Positions 1-8,402 of a DNA stretch of 60,722 nucleotides are shown in pieces; positions within the stretch are counted from its first letter, which is position 1, and the number at the start of each line of letters is the position of its first letter. The notes beneath the pieces were generated by a model. The model was given only the letters and a program-made list of their open reading frames with translations. It did no database searches and was not told where the DNA came from. Made by a program: the position numbers and the translations under genes. Source of the stretch: an uncultured Anaerolineae bacterium. GTDB lineage: Bacteria; Chloroflexota; Anaerolineae; Anaerolineales; Villigracilaceae. The stretch is taken from assembly GCA_903822545.1 (NCBI GenBank), contig CAIJPN010000012.1:1-60722 (forward strand). Direction: 5' to 3'.

Positions 1-28
1 ATGTCAAACTGCCTTTTTGCAAGGAGTT

Positions 29-105
29 CCCTCACCCCGGCCCTCTCCCAAAGGGAGAGGGGGGTAATTCCCTTCCCCCGCCGGGGGAAGGGCCAGGGAT
101 GAGGG
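29..105. repeat. Palindromic element with two internal hairpins
   Basis: The left end (CCCTCACCCCGG) and right end (CCAGGGATGAGGG) are nearly complementary. They enclose two perfect hairpins: a 9-bp stem at 41-49/53-61 with an AAA loop, and a 10-bp stem at 70-79/83-92. The fold would be a three-way junction. The same architecture and similar arms occur at 54379-54443 and, inside a helicase gene, at 42157-42249, so this is a dispersed family and not a simple terminator. Bases 1-196 hold no convincing gene. Confidence 0.75.
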
Positions 106-196
106 CGATTGCGCCAAAGGTAGCAACTTGAGTTAATTATCACGAAAAGGATAAAGTTGTTCTTCTGTTGCAAAACTTTTGCTAGCCGGGTGGTTA

Positions 197-1399
197 TTAC
201 TTCGCTTTCGCCGCAGCGATGGCATTTTTGATTTGCTCAAGGTGCGAATAAATATGCTGGTCATTGAATAACAGCCAGTTGCCAACGCGGTAAAAACTGG
301 CTTTGTTTTGCACAAATTCATCCGGGAGGTTGGCCACAAAATAGAGCGTTTCATCCTTGGCGCGATTTAATTCATTCAGCATGGCTTTGATGCTGGAATA
401 AGTGGCTGTTGTGGCGCGAATATGGCTGTCGATGTTTCCGCCCCAATCGTCTGTGCTGCGTTCATATCCGCCCACCAGATCATCGATGAAAAAGTGCAGC
501 CCGCGCTCTCCTTGCAGGATGTGGGCAACCGTATCGAGCGCACTCCACTCATCTGGGGCCGGGCGGGCACGAGCTTCTTCATCGCTGACCCCTTCAAAGC
601 AGTCGGCCAGGGCCTTGTAAGCGGCGGCATACTTCGGGCTGGCGGCCATTACCAGTTCCCCGGCATTAAATGGCACCTGGGGCATGGGGCGTTTGCTCAG
701 GGTCATTTTGACGGTAAATTTTTCAGCGCTGCGATAATAGCTGATTTCGACTTCATCCCCACCTTTTTTGCCCGCAATGGCATTCGCCCAGCTATCTGGC
801 TCATTGGTAATGGTTTTGCCATTGACGGCCACGATTACATCGTTTTCGCGCAGCCCGGCATTGAACGCGCCCATTCCTTCCACTGTGCCGCCCAGACGCA
901 TCCCTGCGCTGATGGGGATCCCCAGTGTTTGGGCGATTTCCGCTGAAAAATCACTGGGGATGATGCCCACCATGGGCCGATCGGCGATGCGCCGGTCGAT
1001 GCCGGTTTCCAGTACCGATTTCAAGTTGTCGAGGCTCACATCCCAGTTTTGGCGAAAGCCTTCGGCCATTTTGCTCCAGGCTGGATCATCCGGTACCTGG
1101 TGGGTTATTGTGACCAGCACGCCATCCGCCTGTTCTTCAAACGTGACTGAGACTTCGGTGGGGGCCGGGTCAATGCTGGAATACCAGCGGAATTTGACCA
1201 GCTTATTCTCTTCCACAGCCAGGTAATGCCCGCTGGAGTAAAAATCGCCGTTCCACCACAGGTACATGCGCCCGCGCGGGTGCGGTGAAACAGTGGCGAC
1301 ATCACACAGCCATTCACGCAGGCTGGTGGCATTGGTAAAAGCACGATAGGCCACCGCTAGCGGGGCCTGGATAGTTTTTTGAGCAGACACATTTGCCAT
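197..1399 (-). CDS. SRPBCC-PDZ-DinB three-domain fusion protein
   Basis: The start is the ATG at 1399, preceded by GGAGGA at normal spacing, which gives 400 aa; the frame stays open further upstream but that part runs through the promoter and terminator. Residues 1-135 resemble the SRPBCC/AHSA1 START-like fold, a hydrophobic ligand-binding cup. Residues 142-240 resemble a PDZ domain (ENDVIVAVNGKTI is the typical core). Residues 250-400 resemble DinB/YfiT metal-binding four-helix proteins, with His at about 293, 382 and 386 as likely metal ligands. There is no signal peptide, so it is probably cytoplasmic. Each fold is recognised from sequence; the joint function is unknown. It appears monocistronic, with its own promoter. 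The fusion is unusual because PDZ normally accompanies proteases. Confidence 0.85.
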   Translation of the reverse strand: MANVSAQKTIQAPLAVAYRAFTNATSLREWLCDVATVSPHPRGRMYLWWNGDFYSSGHYLAVEENKLVKFRWYSSIDPAPTEVSVTFEEQADGVLVTITHQVPDDPAWSKMAEGFRQNWDVSLDNLKSVLETGIDRRIADRPMVGIIPSDFSAEIAQTLGIPISAGMRLGGTVEGMGAFNAGLRENDVIVAVNGKTITNEPDSWANAIAGKKGGDEVEISYYRSAEKFTVKMTLSKRPMPQVPFNAGELVMAASPKYAAAYKALADCFEGVSDEEARARPAPDEWSALDTVAHILQGERGLHFFIDDLVGGYERSTDDWGGNIDSHIRATTATYSSIKAMLNELNRAKDETLYFVANLPDEFVQNKASFYRVGNWLLFNDQHIYSHLEQIKNAIAAAKAK

Positions 1400-1420
1400 A
1401 AGATATTTCCTCCGCTCACC

Positions 1421-1449
1421 ATTATAAGAGCTTGATGTGCGCAAATCAA
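1421..1449 (-). promoter_or_regulatory. Sigma70-type promoter for the SRPBCC-PDZ-DinB gene
   Basis: On the minus strand the sequence reads TTGATT (1449-1444), a 17-bp spacer, then TATAAT (1426-1421), followed by GGAGGA and the ATG at 1399. The -10 is a perfect consensus and the spacing is optimal. Confidence 0.75.
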
Positions 1450-1462
1450 CAAAGTGAATTTT

Positions 1463-1519
1463 GTCACCAACAGAACAAAAATCCCCGCGCATGGCAGGGA
1501 TTTTTGTTCTGTTGGTGAC
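1463..1519. terminator. Perfect 23-bp hairpin, terminator of the 1527-2975 gene
   Basis: Arms 1463-1485 and 1497-1519 are perfectly complementary over 23 bp with an 11-base loop. The inner part has the layout A-tract, CCC, loop, GGG, T-tract, so it could stop transcription from either side. It lies 7 bases after the stop of the minus-strand gene ending at 1527 and just upstream of the next minus-strand promoter. Confidence 0.75.
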
Positions 1520-1526
1520 TTCCTGG

Positions 1527-2975
1527 CTATGGCAATGCCTGCCCGGAATCTGGATTGACCACCAGCCCGGATATATCCACTGCTTCGAAATCGTCCCCGG
1601 TGAGCACATCCAGTTGGTGGAGCATATCGTTGTTCCAGCGCTCATCGGGAGCGCCGCTGACATACCAGGGCGCGCCATTGTCAGCCAGGATGATGCCATA
1701 TTTTTTCATGGCGGTCAGGATAACCTGCAATTCAGCCGGGAAGCTGCTGATGTTGTAGGATGCTTTCAGGCGGAAGCGTGCGCCCATGGGCGGGATGCCG
1801 CTGCTGGCGGGGGCTGTCAGGTGGCGGGCTGGCCAGGTGTATCCGGCCGTCTGGCTGGCGGTGAATCGCAGGGCATGTTTGATCTCGCCTGCGGCGATTT
1901 CATCGTAGCGTACCAACCCGGGCAGCATGGGCAATCCGGCGGCATCGGCAGAGGTCCAACCGGCGGGGCGCAGGGCGTTGGAGTTCAAATTCCAAATGGC
2001 GCCAGAGCCTGCGCTCCATTGCCCGTTGGCATAGCTGGCATCATAAATTTCGTAGAGGGTGCATGTATCTGTGTCAAGCAGCAGGATGTGATGATCGCTA
2101 CCATATTCGCGCAGCGGGTTGGCGGGGATTGGGTATGGGCCAGGGTCAGATTCTTCGGGATAGTAGAAAGAAACAGTCTGGTAGCCTGTTCCAGCGCTGG
2201 AAACGATGTTAAATGGGATGCCGATTGGGCCGCCATCCCAGGTGCCGGAGCCGAAATCCATATGAAACCCGGTGTAGCGCCCAATGGAGTTGACCCAGGC
2301 GCTGGATTGGGCGTGGATGGGCAGTGTGTCGATGGGGGTGTTCCAGATATTATCGGTGGGGAAGAGTGCGCAGTTGCTGGATGACGGTGTGGGTGAGGGA
2401 ATTGCTGTGGGCGTGGGATTGTATGTTACCAGGATTGCGGCGTAATCGATTTTGGCATCGCCGCTGGCGTTGCCAGATGTCAGTTGCAGGCGGATTTCTT
2501 TGGTGGTGGTGTTGATAAAACGCAGCGGCGATGTGGCGGTGAAGGTAAGTGTTTTCCAGATGTTGGCGCGGGCGAGGCTGTTGTCGCCAATTTTGACCCA
2601 GGCGGATGTGTTCCAGTCGTACAGGAGCCAGTTCCAGGCCTGGGTGCTTTTGGCCGGCCCTTTGTAGTTGATGGTGATGCGCAGCCCGCTGACGGAGGCG
2701 CGCGTGACGGTAGGCCCTACTTTGAAGGATAGGTAGCCTCTGTAGCTGGTGCCTGGGGTTTTGAAAAGTACGTAACGCGCTGGTGTATCAGCTGTGCCAG
2801 ATTGATCCAGTTTGGCGAGCACGCCCAGGCCGGGGTTGTTGACTGCTCCCGATGTGGTTTTCAGCGCATATGGGTAGCTGTTGACGCTTGCGGCGAAAAT
2901 TCCCGAAAGCGGAATCAGCATCAGGGCGATGAGCACAGGAAAGAAGATGCGGTGATGTTGGGATTTGTGTTTCAT
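1527..2975 (-). CDS. Secreted protein of unknown function
   Basis: 482 aa. The N-terminus (MKHKSQHHRIFFPVL followed by a hydrophobic stretch ending SGIFAAS) is a typical Sec signal peptide, and AAGGAG precedes the ATG. Residues about 28-180 look like a beta-sandwich, as in carbohydrate-binding or CBM-like modules. A Pro/Thr/Ser linker (about 188-200) follows, then a C-terminal domain of about 280 residues rich in Trp, Asp and Gly. The linker suggests two folded extracellular modules. I do not recognise a catalytic motif in the C-terminal domain. It seems to be transcribed alone, with a strong hairpin behind it. Exported status is well supported; function is not assigned. Confidence 0.85.
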   Translation of the reverse strand: MKHKSQHHRIFFPVLIALMLIPLSGIFAASVNSYPYALKTTSGAVNNPGLGVLAKLDQSGTADTPARYVLFKTPGTSYRGYLSFKVGPTVTRASVSGLRITINYKGPAKSTQAWNWLLYDWNTSAWVKIGDNSLARANIWKTLTFTATSPLRFINTTTKEIRLQLTSGNASGDAKIDYAAILVTYNPTPTAIPSPTPSSSNCALFPTDNIWNTPIDTLPIHAQSSAWVNSIGRYTGFHMDFGSGTWDGGPIGIPFNIVSSAGTGYQTVSFYYPEESDPGPYPIPANPLREYGSDHHILLLDTDTCTLYEIYDASYANGQWSAGSGAIWNLNSNALRPAGWTSADAAGLPMLPGLVRYDEIAAGEIKHALRFTASQTAGYTWPARHLTAPASSGIPPMGARFRLKASYNISSFPAELQVILTAMKKYGIILADNGAPWYVSGAPDERWNNDMLHQLDVLTGDDFEAVDISGLVVNPDSGQALP

Positions 2976-3069
2976 GGGAATCTCCTTGTGCCCTTATCAT
3001 AGCCACTTCAGGATGTTTGGGGGTAGGCTTTTGGTACCAGTACCATTTCAATAGTGTAAGCACAGGTGA

Positions 3070-4929
3070 TCAGTTGGCGGCCTGAAGGTGTCTTTCGGCC
3101 TGTTCGCGCAGCCCGAGCACGGTGAAGAGTTCGGCGGCACGGCGCAGGTAGGTTTTTCCCGGCTCGGTTTGACCTTTTTTGATCAGCATCCAGCCAAAAT
3201 TGCCGGTCTGGGCCGCGATGCTGTAACGGTCGCCAATATCCAGGTAGATTTCGGTGGCAGTTTTCAGGAATTTTTCGGCAGAATTCACATCGCCGCGCAT
3301 CAGCGCGATAGCTCCCTGGGCCATGATGGTATTGGCCTCGCCCAGCCGGGCTTTGATGCGCACATAGATCAGGTTGGCGCGCAGGAAGAACTGCTGCGCA
3401 GAATCGTAAGCTTCTTTCTGGAAGAGTGTTTCTCCCATGCCGTAGAGTGCATTGGCTTCACCTAGACGGTTTTTGAGCGAATGGTAGATTTTCAGGGCTT
3501 CGATATACTGTTTTTCGCTGGTTTCATAATCTCCCATCCTGCGATGAACATCCCCAAGATGTTCAATGCAATTGGCTTCGCCCAGTCGATGTCCGAGGGT
3601 GTGAAAATAGGATAGGGCGGTCAGGTAATTTGAGCGGGCGCTATCAAGGTCACCTTGCAGCCGCTGGATGTTGCCAATGCCTTGCAGGCAGTTGGCCTCG
3701 CCGAGTTTGGCCTGGATGCTGCGGTAGATGGAGATGGCTTCCTCGTAGTAAATGTGCGCCCGGCGATATTCACCTTGCTGGAGCATGATGTCTCCCAGGC
3801 TTTCCAGGCAGTTGGCCTCGCCCAGGCGCTCGCCAACTTTGCGGAAGATGGGCAGGGCCGTTTGGAAGAATTCATTCGCTGCCGGATAATCTCCCGTTAG
3901 CAGGGAGACGTCACCCAGGCTGCGGATGCAAGCCGCTATCCCGGCCGGAGCCTCGTTCCGTTGGTAGATTTCGATTGCTGCCTGGTAGTTTTCTCCCGCT
4001 TCTTTGAGCTCAGAAAGCTGGAAGTGGATATCGCCCAACTTTTGCAAGCAGGCGGCCTCCTTGCGGCCATTTTCCATCAAGCGGTAAAGTTGCAGGGCTT
4101 CTTTGCAATCCTGTGTTGCCTGGGCATAATCATCGATCCAGTAGTCGATTTCAGCCAGGCGATAAAGTGTGTTGGCCTGTTTTTCAATCGCCTTGATTTC
4201 GCTGAAAATAGCAGCGGCCTGCCTGAAGTACGATACTGCCAGCTGGCGATCTGAGAAACCGGGCAGTTCGTAGTAGATTTCGCCCATCTCGTAGAGCACA
4301 TCACCGAGTTGGGGCCGGCGATTGAACATTCCGGTGCTTGTGAGACTGCGGCGTTCAGATTCAAGCATTTCCAACTGGTTTTGGAAGTGATCAGATTGGG
4401 ATGGTACAAGCCGGGGCGCGCCAGATGCCACCATTTCGGTGCGTGCTTCAGAGAGCCCCAGTGTATGAAAGTGGAAGGTGGCGCTGTACCAATCGAAGAA
4501 ATCGGGGGCGTTGATATCCAGCCGATCCATGGCCATATCGGTGAGGAACAGGATGACCGGCATTCGGATGCTGGAACGCAGCATGTCGCGTTCAGCGTTG
4601 AGCGCTGCCGCAAAGGGTGGACGCCCGGCCGTTGAAGAAACTGTGGTTTCGATGAGATGCTCCATGCCGGTGACGAGTAGCATGGCATTTTGCGGACTCT
4701 GGATGATCTGTTCCGCTGATGGGTGGTTTTTGATAGCCTCGCGCAAGTTCTGCGGGTGGCGATTGGATAATTCCAGGTGTAAGGCATAGATATTTTCCTG
4801 CCAGAGTTCCGCTGTCAGTCGGGTGACAATTTCGTTGCGCTGGCGTGGGTCGTTGATGCGAACAAGCCCCAGGCTAAATTGGCCCCGATGGAAGATGACA
4901 AAGCGTTTCAAGCGTTCAAAGTCGTCCAT
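3070..4929 (-). CDS. TPR protein with degenerate NTPase-like N-terminus
   Basis: 619 aa. Residues 1-170 look like a STAND/AAA-type NTPase core that has lost its Walker A motif. The segment MPVILFLTDMAMD followed by INAPDFFDW resembles the Walker-B-like strand and the APDFWSWR-type motif seen next to TPRs in cyanobacterial and Chloroflexota proteins. Residues about 205-615 form roughly ten TPR units, with the recurring phrase LGEANCLxxLGD about every 40 residues. There is no transmembrane segment. It starts 36 bases after the AAA ATPase gene ending at 4966 and is almost certainly co-transcribed with it, so the two proteins probably work as a pair. No Shine-Dalgarno sequence is obvious at the ATG, which would fit translational coupling. 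The partner or effector recognised by the TPRs is unknown. Confidence 0.85.
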   Translation of the reverse strand: MDDFERLKRFVIFHRGQFSLGLVRINDPRQRNEIVTRLTAELWQENIYALHLELSNRHPQNLREAIKNHPSAEQIIQSPQNAMLLVTGMEHLIETTVSSTAGRPPFAAALNAERDMLRSSIRMPVILFLTDMAMDRLDINAPDFFDWYSATFHFHTLGLSEARTEMVASGAPRLVPSQSDHFQNQLEMLESERRSLTSTGMFNRRPQLGDVLYEMGEIYYELPGFSDRQLAVSYFRQAAAIFSEIKAIEKQANTLYRLAEIDYWIDDYAQATQDCKEALQLYRLMENGRKEAACLQKLGDIHFQLSELKEAGENYQAAIEIYQRNEAPAGIAACIRSLGDVSLLTGDYPAANEFFQTALPIFRKVGERLGEANCLESLGDIMLQQGEYRRAHIYYEEAISIYRSIQAKLGEANCLQGIGNIQRLQGDLDSARSNYLTALSYFHTLGHRLGEANCIEHLGDVHRRMGDYETSEKQYIEALKIYHSLKNRLGEANALYGMGETLFQKEAYDSAQQFFLRANLIYVRIKARLGEANTIMAQGAIALMRGDVNSAEKFLKTATEIYLDIGDRYSIAAQTGNFGWMLIKKGQTEPGKTYLRRAAELFTVLGLREQAERHLQAAN

Positions 4930-4965
4930 GTTGTGTATGCCAGTCGTGTTTGAATGTTGTGACGT

Positions 4966-6285
4966 TCAGGATCGCAGGAACAGGCCGCGTTCGCGGCGGA
5001 TAGTTTCGAGGGCCGCCTTGAATTCGGGTGCGTCCCACAGCAGCGGGTGGACTCCAATCCAGCGGTCGGCATCATATTCCAGCGCGGCGCGTCGATAGAG
5101 CAAGAATCGCCCATCTTCATCCGGGTTGATAGTGGTATCCACATGTGTACTGGCGAGCAGGCCATAATGGCGCAGCGTCAGTTTGCGGGCCATTTCACCG
5201 CGCACCAGGCTGGCAGCGCGGTTGACGGCGTACTCGTCGATTTTATCGGTCGATTCGAGCAGGGCTTCTTTTAGCAGGCGCAACAGGTCGCGTGGGCAGC
5301 CCCCCGAAAGGTGAACCAATCGCACCGCCACAGATGGGTCGGCAAACAGGGCTGAATCCACCCGCAGGTAGATGGCATGCATCAGCGCCTCCACACTTTT
5401 CTCACGAATCGAGTACGGGTTGCCGCGCGGGTAGACTGGCAGCATCGGCAGCGTTTCTGGCTCGTAGCGATCTTCCACGGTTTCGCCCGGCGGATTGTAG
5501 AGCAGTGAAATCGGCAGGACGAAGATGGTGTGGGCGTTGATACCATTCAGCAGGTCGGCGTTGGTCAGCACGGCCTGGCTGATCATCTCTGGTGGATAGC
5601 GATCAAGATTATCCAGGATGAAGATGATTCCGCGTGGGTAAGCTTTGGCTGAAATACGGCGGGCATCGGCCAGCAGCATGTTCAGGTTTTCGCGCAACTG
5701 GTCGGGATATTTCTCTACGGCCTGTTTGATCTCTTCGCGCTGGTTGCCGGTGGTTTTGCGCAGCAGGCTCAGGCCGGAAAGCAGCTTGCCGAGCGGGGTG
5801 TCCACGCCAACCGATGCCTGTCCTGAAAACTCGATCACGCGTTCAACTTCTTTCTGCTCGATGTGCGTCACCTCGTTGAACCAGGCCGTGACAATCCTGA
5901 CAGTTTTTTCGGGCAGCGGCTTGAGCTTGGAATCGGTATCGAAGGCTTCATCCAGCAGCCGCAGCATCAGCAAGAACAGGTCGCCGAAGCCAATCTCATT
6001 TGGGTCGGCCTGCTCATTGACAACGGCATACAGCGGCAGGTAACCCTCGCGGCGGGCATAATCCATCACGCGCGCCAGTTCGGTCGATTTCCCGCAGCCG
6101 CGATGACCGGCCAGCGCAATGTGGCTGAACTTGCGTTCGGCCTCCGCGCCTCGCAAGCGGCGGGAAATACGGTCATGCAGGTTGGTGCCGCGCGCCGGGT
6201 CGAAATCGCACCAGCGCGGGTCGCCAGGGTCAAGGGGCTCATCGGGGTTGCAGCGTCCGATGGCTTCAACGATCAAATTTTTCAT
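4966..6285 (-). CDS. P-loop AAA/STAND-like ATPase
   Basis: 439 aa. Walker A is GHRGCGKST (residues 60-68) and Walker B is IIFILDNLD (about 220-228). The surrounding text (HIALAGHRGCGKSTEL) is typical of a family of predicted regulatory ATPases found beside TPR proteins. A sensor-like Arg-rich helix (SGGCPRDLLRLLKEAL) lies near residue 330. There is no membrane segment or DNA-binding motif. GAGGTG stands just before the ATG. It is the first gene of a two-gene unit with the TPR gene ending at 3070, and is divergent from the Ser/Thr kinase gene at 6450. A signalling or defence-type switch is possible but not shown. Confidence 0.85.
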   Translation of the reverse strand: MKNLIVEAIGRCNPDEPLDPGDPRWCDFDPARGTNLHDRISRRLRGAEAERKFSHIALAGHRGCGKSTELARVMDYARREGYLPLYAVVNEQADPNEIGFGDLFLLMLRLLDEAFDTDSKLKPLPEKTVRIVTAWFNEVTHIEQKEVERVIEFSGQASVGVDTPLGKLLSGLSLLRKTTGNQREEIKQAVEKYPDQLRENLNMLLADARRISAKAYPRGIIFILDNLDRYPPEMISQAVLTNADLLNGINAHTIFVLPISLLYNPPGETVEDRYEPETLPMLPVYPRGNPYSIREKSVEALMHAIYLRVDSALFADPSVAVRLVHLSGGCPRDLLRLLKEALLESTDKIDEYAVNRAASLVRGEMARKLTLRHYGLLASTHVDTTINPDEDGRFLLYRRAALEYDADRWIGVHPLLWDAPEFKAALETIRRERGLFLRS

Positions 6286-6415
6286 TCTTCACCTCACAGG
6301 AAAATGGTTTGATAGGTATGTTGCAAGTGTTGTGCCAATCAGTGAGTTTGCAAGGTTGTAAGTTATGCAGATTAATATCTCCAAAGGATGATGTTTTGGC
6401 TGGCAAAACTGGCCT

Positions 6416-6444
6416 TTGAATCCCTTCTTTGCCCGTTATATAAT
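6416..6444 (+). promoter_or_regulatory. Promoter of the kinase gene, predicting a leaderless mRNA
   Basis: TTGAAT (6416-6421), a 17-bp spacer and a perfect TATAAT (6439-6444). Only five bases separate the -10 from the ATG at 6450, so transcription should begin at or next to the start codon. No Shine-Dalgarno sequence is present, which agrees. Confidence 0.75.
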
Positions 6445-6449
6445 GATTT

Positions 6450-8306
6450 ATGCCCCCGAATGCCAATACCAGCCCTCCGCCCATCGTCCGTGACCGCTAC
6501 CAGTTGCTTGCCTGGCTTGGGCAGGGTGGCGCCGGGATGGTTTATAAAGCTCACGACAGCCTGCTTGACCGCGATGTTGCCATCAAATTCCTGAATCCGG
6601 CGCTAACCGGCAGCGAGGTTGGTGTGCGCTTCCTGCGTGAAGCGCGACTGGTAGCCAAACTGGCGCACCCCAACATCATGTCCATTTTCGATGTCGGTGA
6701 AGATCAGGGGTGGAATTTCCTCGTCCTGGAATACATCCCCGGTACAGATTTACACACCTTGATGGAAAAAAGCGGTAAAGCAGTGTCAGCCCGCGAGGTG
6801 GTGCAGATTTTGCAGGCTGTACTTCCAGCGTTGGCCTACGCCCATAGCCTGGGCATTATCCATCGTGATGTTAAGCCTGAAAACATCATGTTCACCCCTG
6901 ATGGTAAAGTTAAAGTGACCGATTTTGGCCTGGCCCTGGCTCGTAGCGATGCACGCCTGACCCAGGATGGCGGGTTGGTGGGTACGGTGCTCTACATGTC
7001 TCCCGAAGTCATCCAGGGCCAGGAAATTGACGCGCGCGCTGATCTATACTCGCTGGGTGCGGTGGCTTACGAATTGCTCTGCGGTCAGCCACCCTTCATG
7101 GGTGACCAGTTCGTGCAGATCATCTCTAAAGTGCTTTACAGCGAGCCGCAGCCGCTGTTTGAGCGCTGCCCGGGCATTCCGGCGAAGCTGGAGCAGGTGG
7201 TTTTGCGGCTTTTGTCAAAAAATCCCGCCGAGCGCTACGCATCAGCAGAAGATGTGCTGGATGCCATCTCTGGCATTGTGCTGGGAGTGGGGCCGGATCC
7301 TGCGCACGGGCCATTCTCTGTTGAAACGACCCTATCCATCCCATCAATTTTACGCAGCATCGTACGCTCCTCCAGCCCCGGAAACCTGCGCCCCGCCCCG
7401 TCTGCATCTGCCCCAGACGATGAGCCTTTGCTAACCCTGCCGCAGGGTGCCGAAATGCCTGTGCCGCTGACGCAAGAACTTCTGCTCTACGCATCTGCCG
7501 AAGATAATATTGCATCTATCGAAAGTGAGCGCCGCCGGCTGGCGGGTATGCTAAAAAGCGATATCATCGAACCGCTCAACCTGCTGCTCTCGCAAGCCGG
7601 AACGTACGAACAGACACTCGGCGCAAACCAGATGGCGCGTATGGCTGTTTCTGTGCTGGCTTCGCTGGCGCGGCAGGTGCTCCAGCAGGCGCGCGATATT
7701 GAAGGCAACCTGCACCCGGCAGTGCTTGAATCACTGGGGTTGGAAACTGCACTGGAAAACCTGGCCGGGCAATACCGGCGGATGCGCGGCACGCAAATTG
7801 ATCTTGAGCTTGTGCGCCTGCCCGAACGCCTGCCCGCGCGCATGGAGTTGGCGCTTTTCCGCCTGACACAGGATGCGTTTGCGGCGCTGGCGAGTCAAAA
7901 TCTCGAGCGCATTATTATCCGCCTGCGGCGCAAGGATAAACTGATGGAGTATGAGTTGCTTTACCCAGCCAGGGCAGGTATCGAATCGGGCGCGCTCCTG
8001 GCAGGCTTGCAGTGGTTGGAACAGCTGGGTGCCCACCTCGAGCAACGGCAGGACGGCTCAGGGGCGGTGGGTTTGTTCGTCCGTTTTGGCCTGCCCGAGC
8101 CCGTAGACTTGACTCCACGCGAGTTGGATGTCGTCCGCCTGCTGGCCGAAGGGATGAGCAACAAGGAAATTGCGCGGGTGCTTTCCATCAGTCCGCGCAC
8201 GGTCAACTTTCACCTGGATCATCTTTTTTCCAAGCTGGGGGTGCGGACGCGCACCGAAGCGGCTATTTTTGCATTGCAACAGGGTTGGGTACAGCGCCAG
8301 GCCTGA
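6450..8306 (+). CDS. Ser/Thr protein kinase / pseudo-histidine-kinase / LuxR HTH fusion
   Basis: 618 aa. Residues 17-275 are a complete Hanks-type kinase: glycine loop GQGGAG, Lys46, HRDVKPEN (138-145), DFG (158-160) and an SPE-type APE motif. After a linker, residues about 355-540 match the NarX/DegS-type sensor core: a dimerisation helix and the phrase [15 protein letters not shown], then [13 protein letters not shown]. The phospho-acceptor His is absent ([12 protein letters not shown]) and the N and G boxes of the ATPase domain are lost. Residues 552-618 are a LuxR/NarL DNA-binding domain ([22 protein letters not shown]). It is therefore likely a transcription factor switched by its own Ser/Thr kinase, with the dead core acting as a dimer or sensor module. 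It is divergent from the AAA/TPR cassette. Confidence 0.9.
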   Translation: MPPNANTSPPPIVRDRYQLLAWLGQGGAGMVYKAHDSLLDRDVAIKFLNPALTGSEVGVRFLREARLVAKLAHPNIMSIFDVGEDQGWNFLVLEYIPGTDLHTLMEKSGKAVSAREVVQILQAVLPALAYAHSLGIIHRDVKPENIMFTPDGKVKVTDFGLALARSDARLTQDGGLVGTVLYMSPEVIQGQEIDARADLYSLGAVAYELLCGQPPFMGDQFVQIISKVLYSEPQPLFERCPGIPAKLEQVVLRLLSKNPAERYASAEDVLDAISGIVLGVGPDPAHGPFSVETTLSIPSILRSIVRSSSPGNLRPAPSASAPDDEPLLTLPQGAEMPVPLTQELLLYASAEDNIASIESERRRLAGMLKSDIIEPLNLLLSQAGTYEQTLGANQMARMAVSVLASLARQVLQQARDIEGNLHPAVLESLGLETALENLAGQYRRMRGTQIDLELVRLPERLPARMELALFRLTQDAFAALASQNLERIIIRLRRKDKLMEYELLYPARAGIESGALLAGLQWLEQLGAHLEQRQDGSGAVGLFVRFGLPEPVDLTPRELDVVRLLAEGMSNKEIARVLSISPRTVNFHLDHLFSKLGVRTRTEAAIFALQQGWVQRQA

Positions 8307-8402
8307 CCTGTACAAATTAACAGGTTCAAAACCGGTTATTTGAGCGTTTTTCGCTGAGAAGTCTCCCGGTAGAATGAGTGCAACCAACCAAAGGAGAGCA
8401 AA

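Noticed and set aside
1461-2384. A 307-residue plus-strand frame opposite the secreted protein
   Set aside because: It starts inside the terminator hairpin and has a repetitive, composition-driven sequence. The minus strand has a signal peptide and ribosome site.
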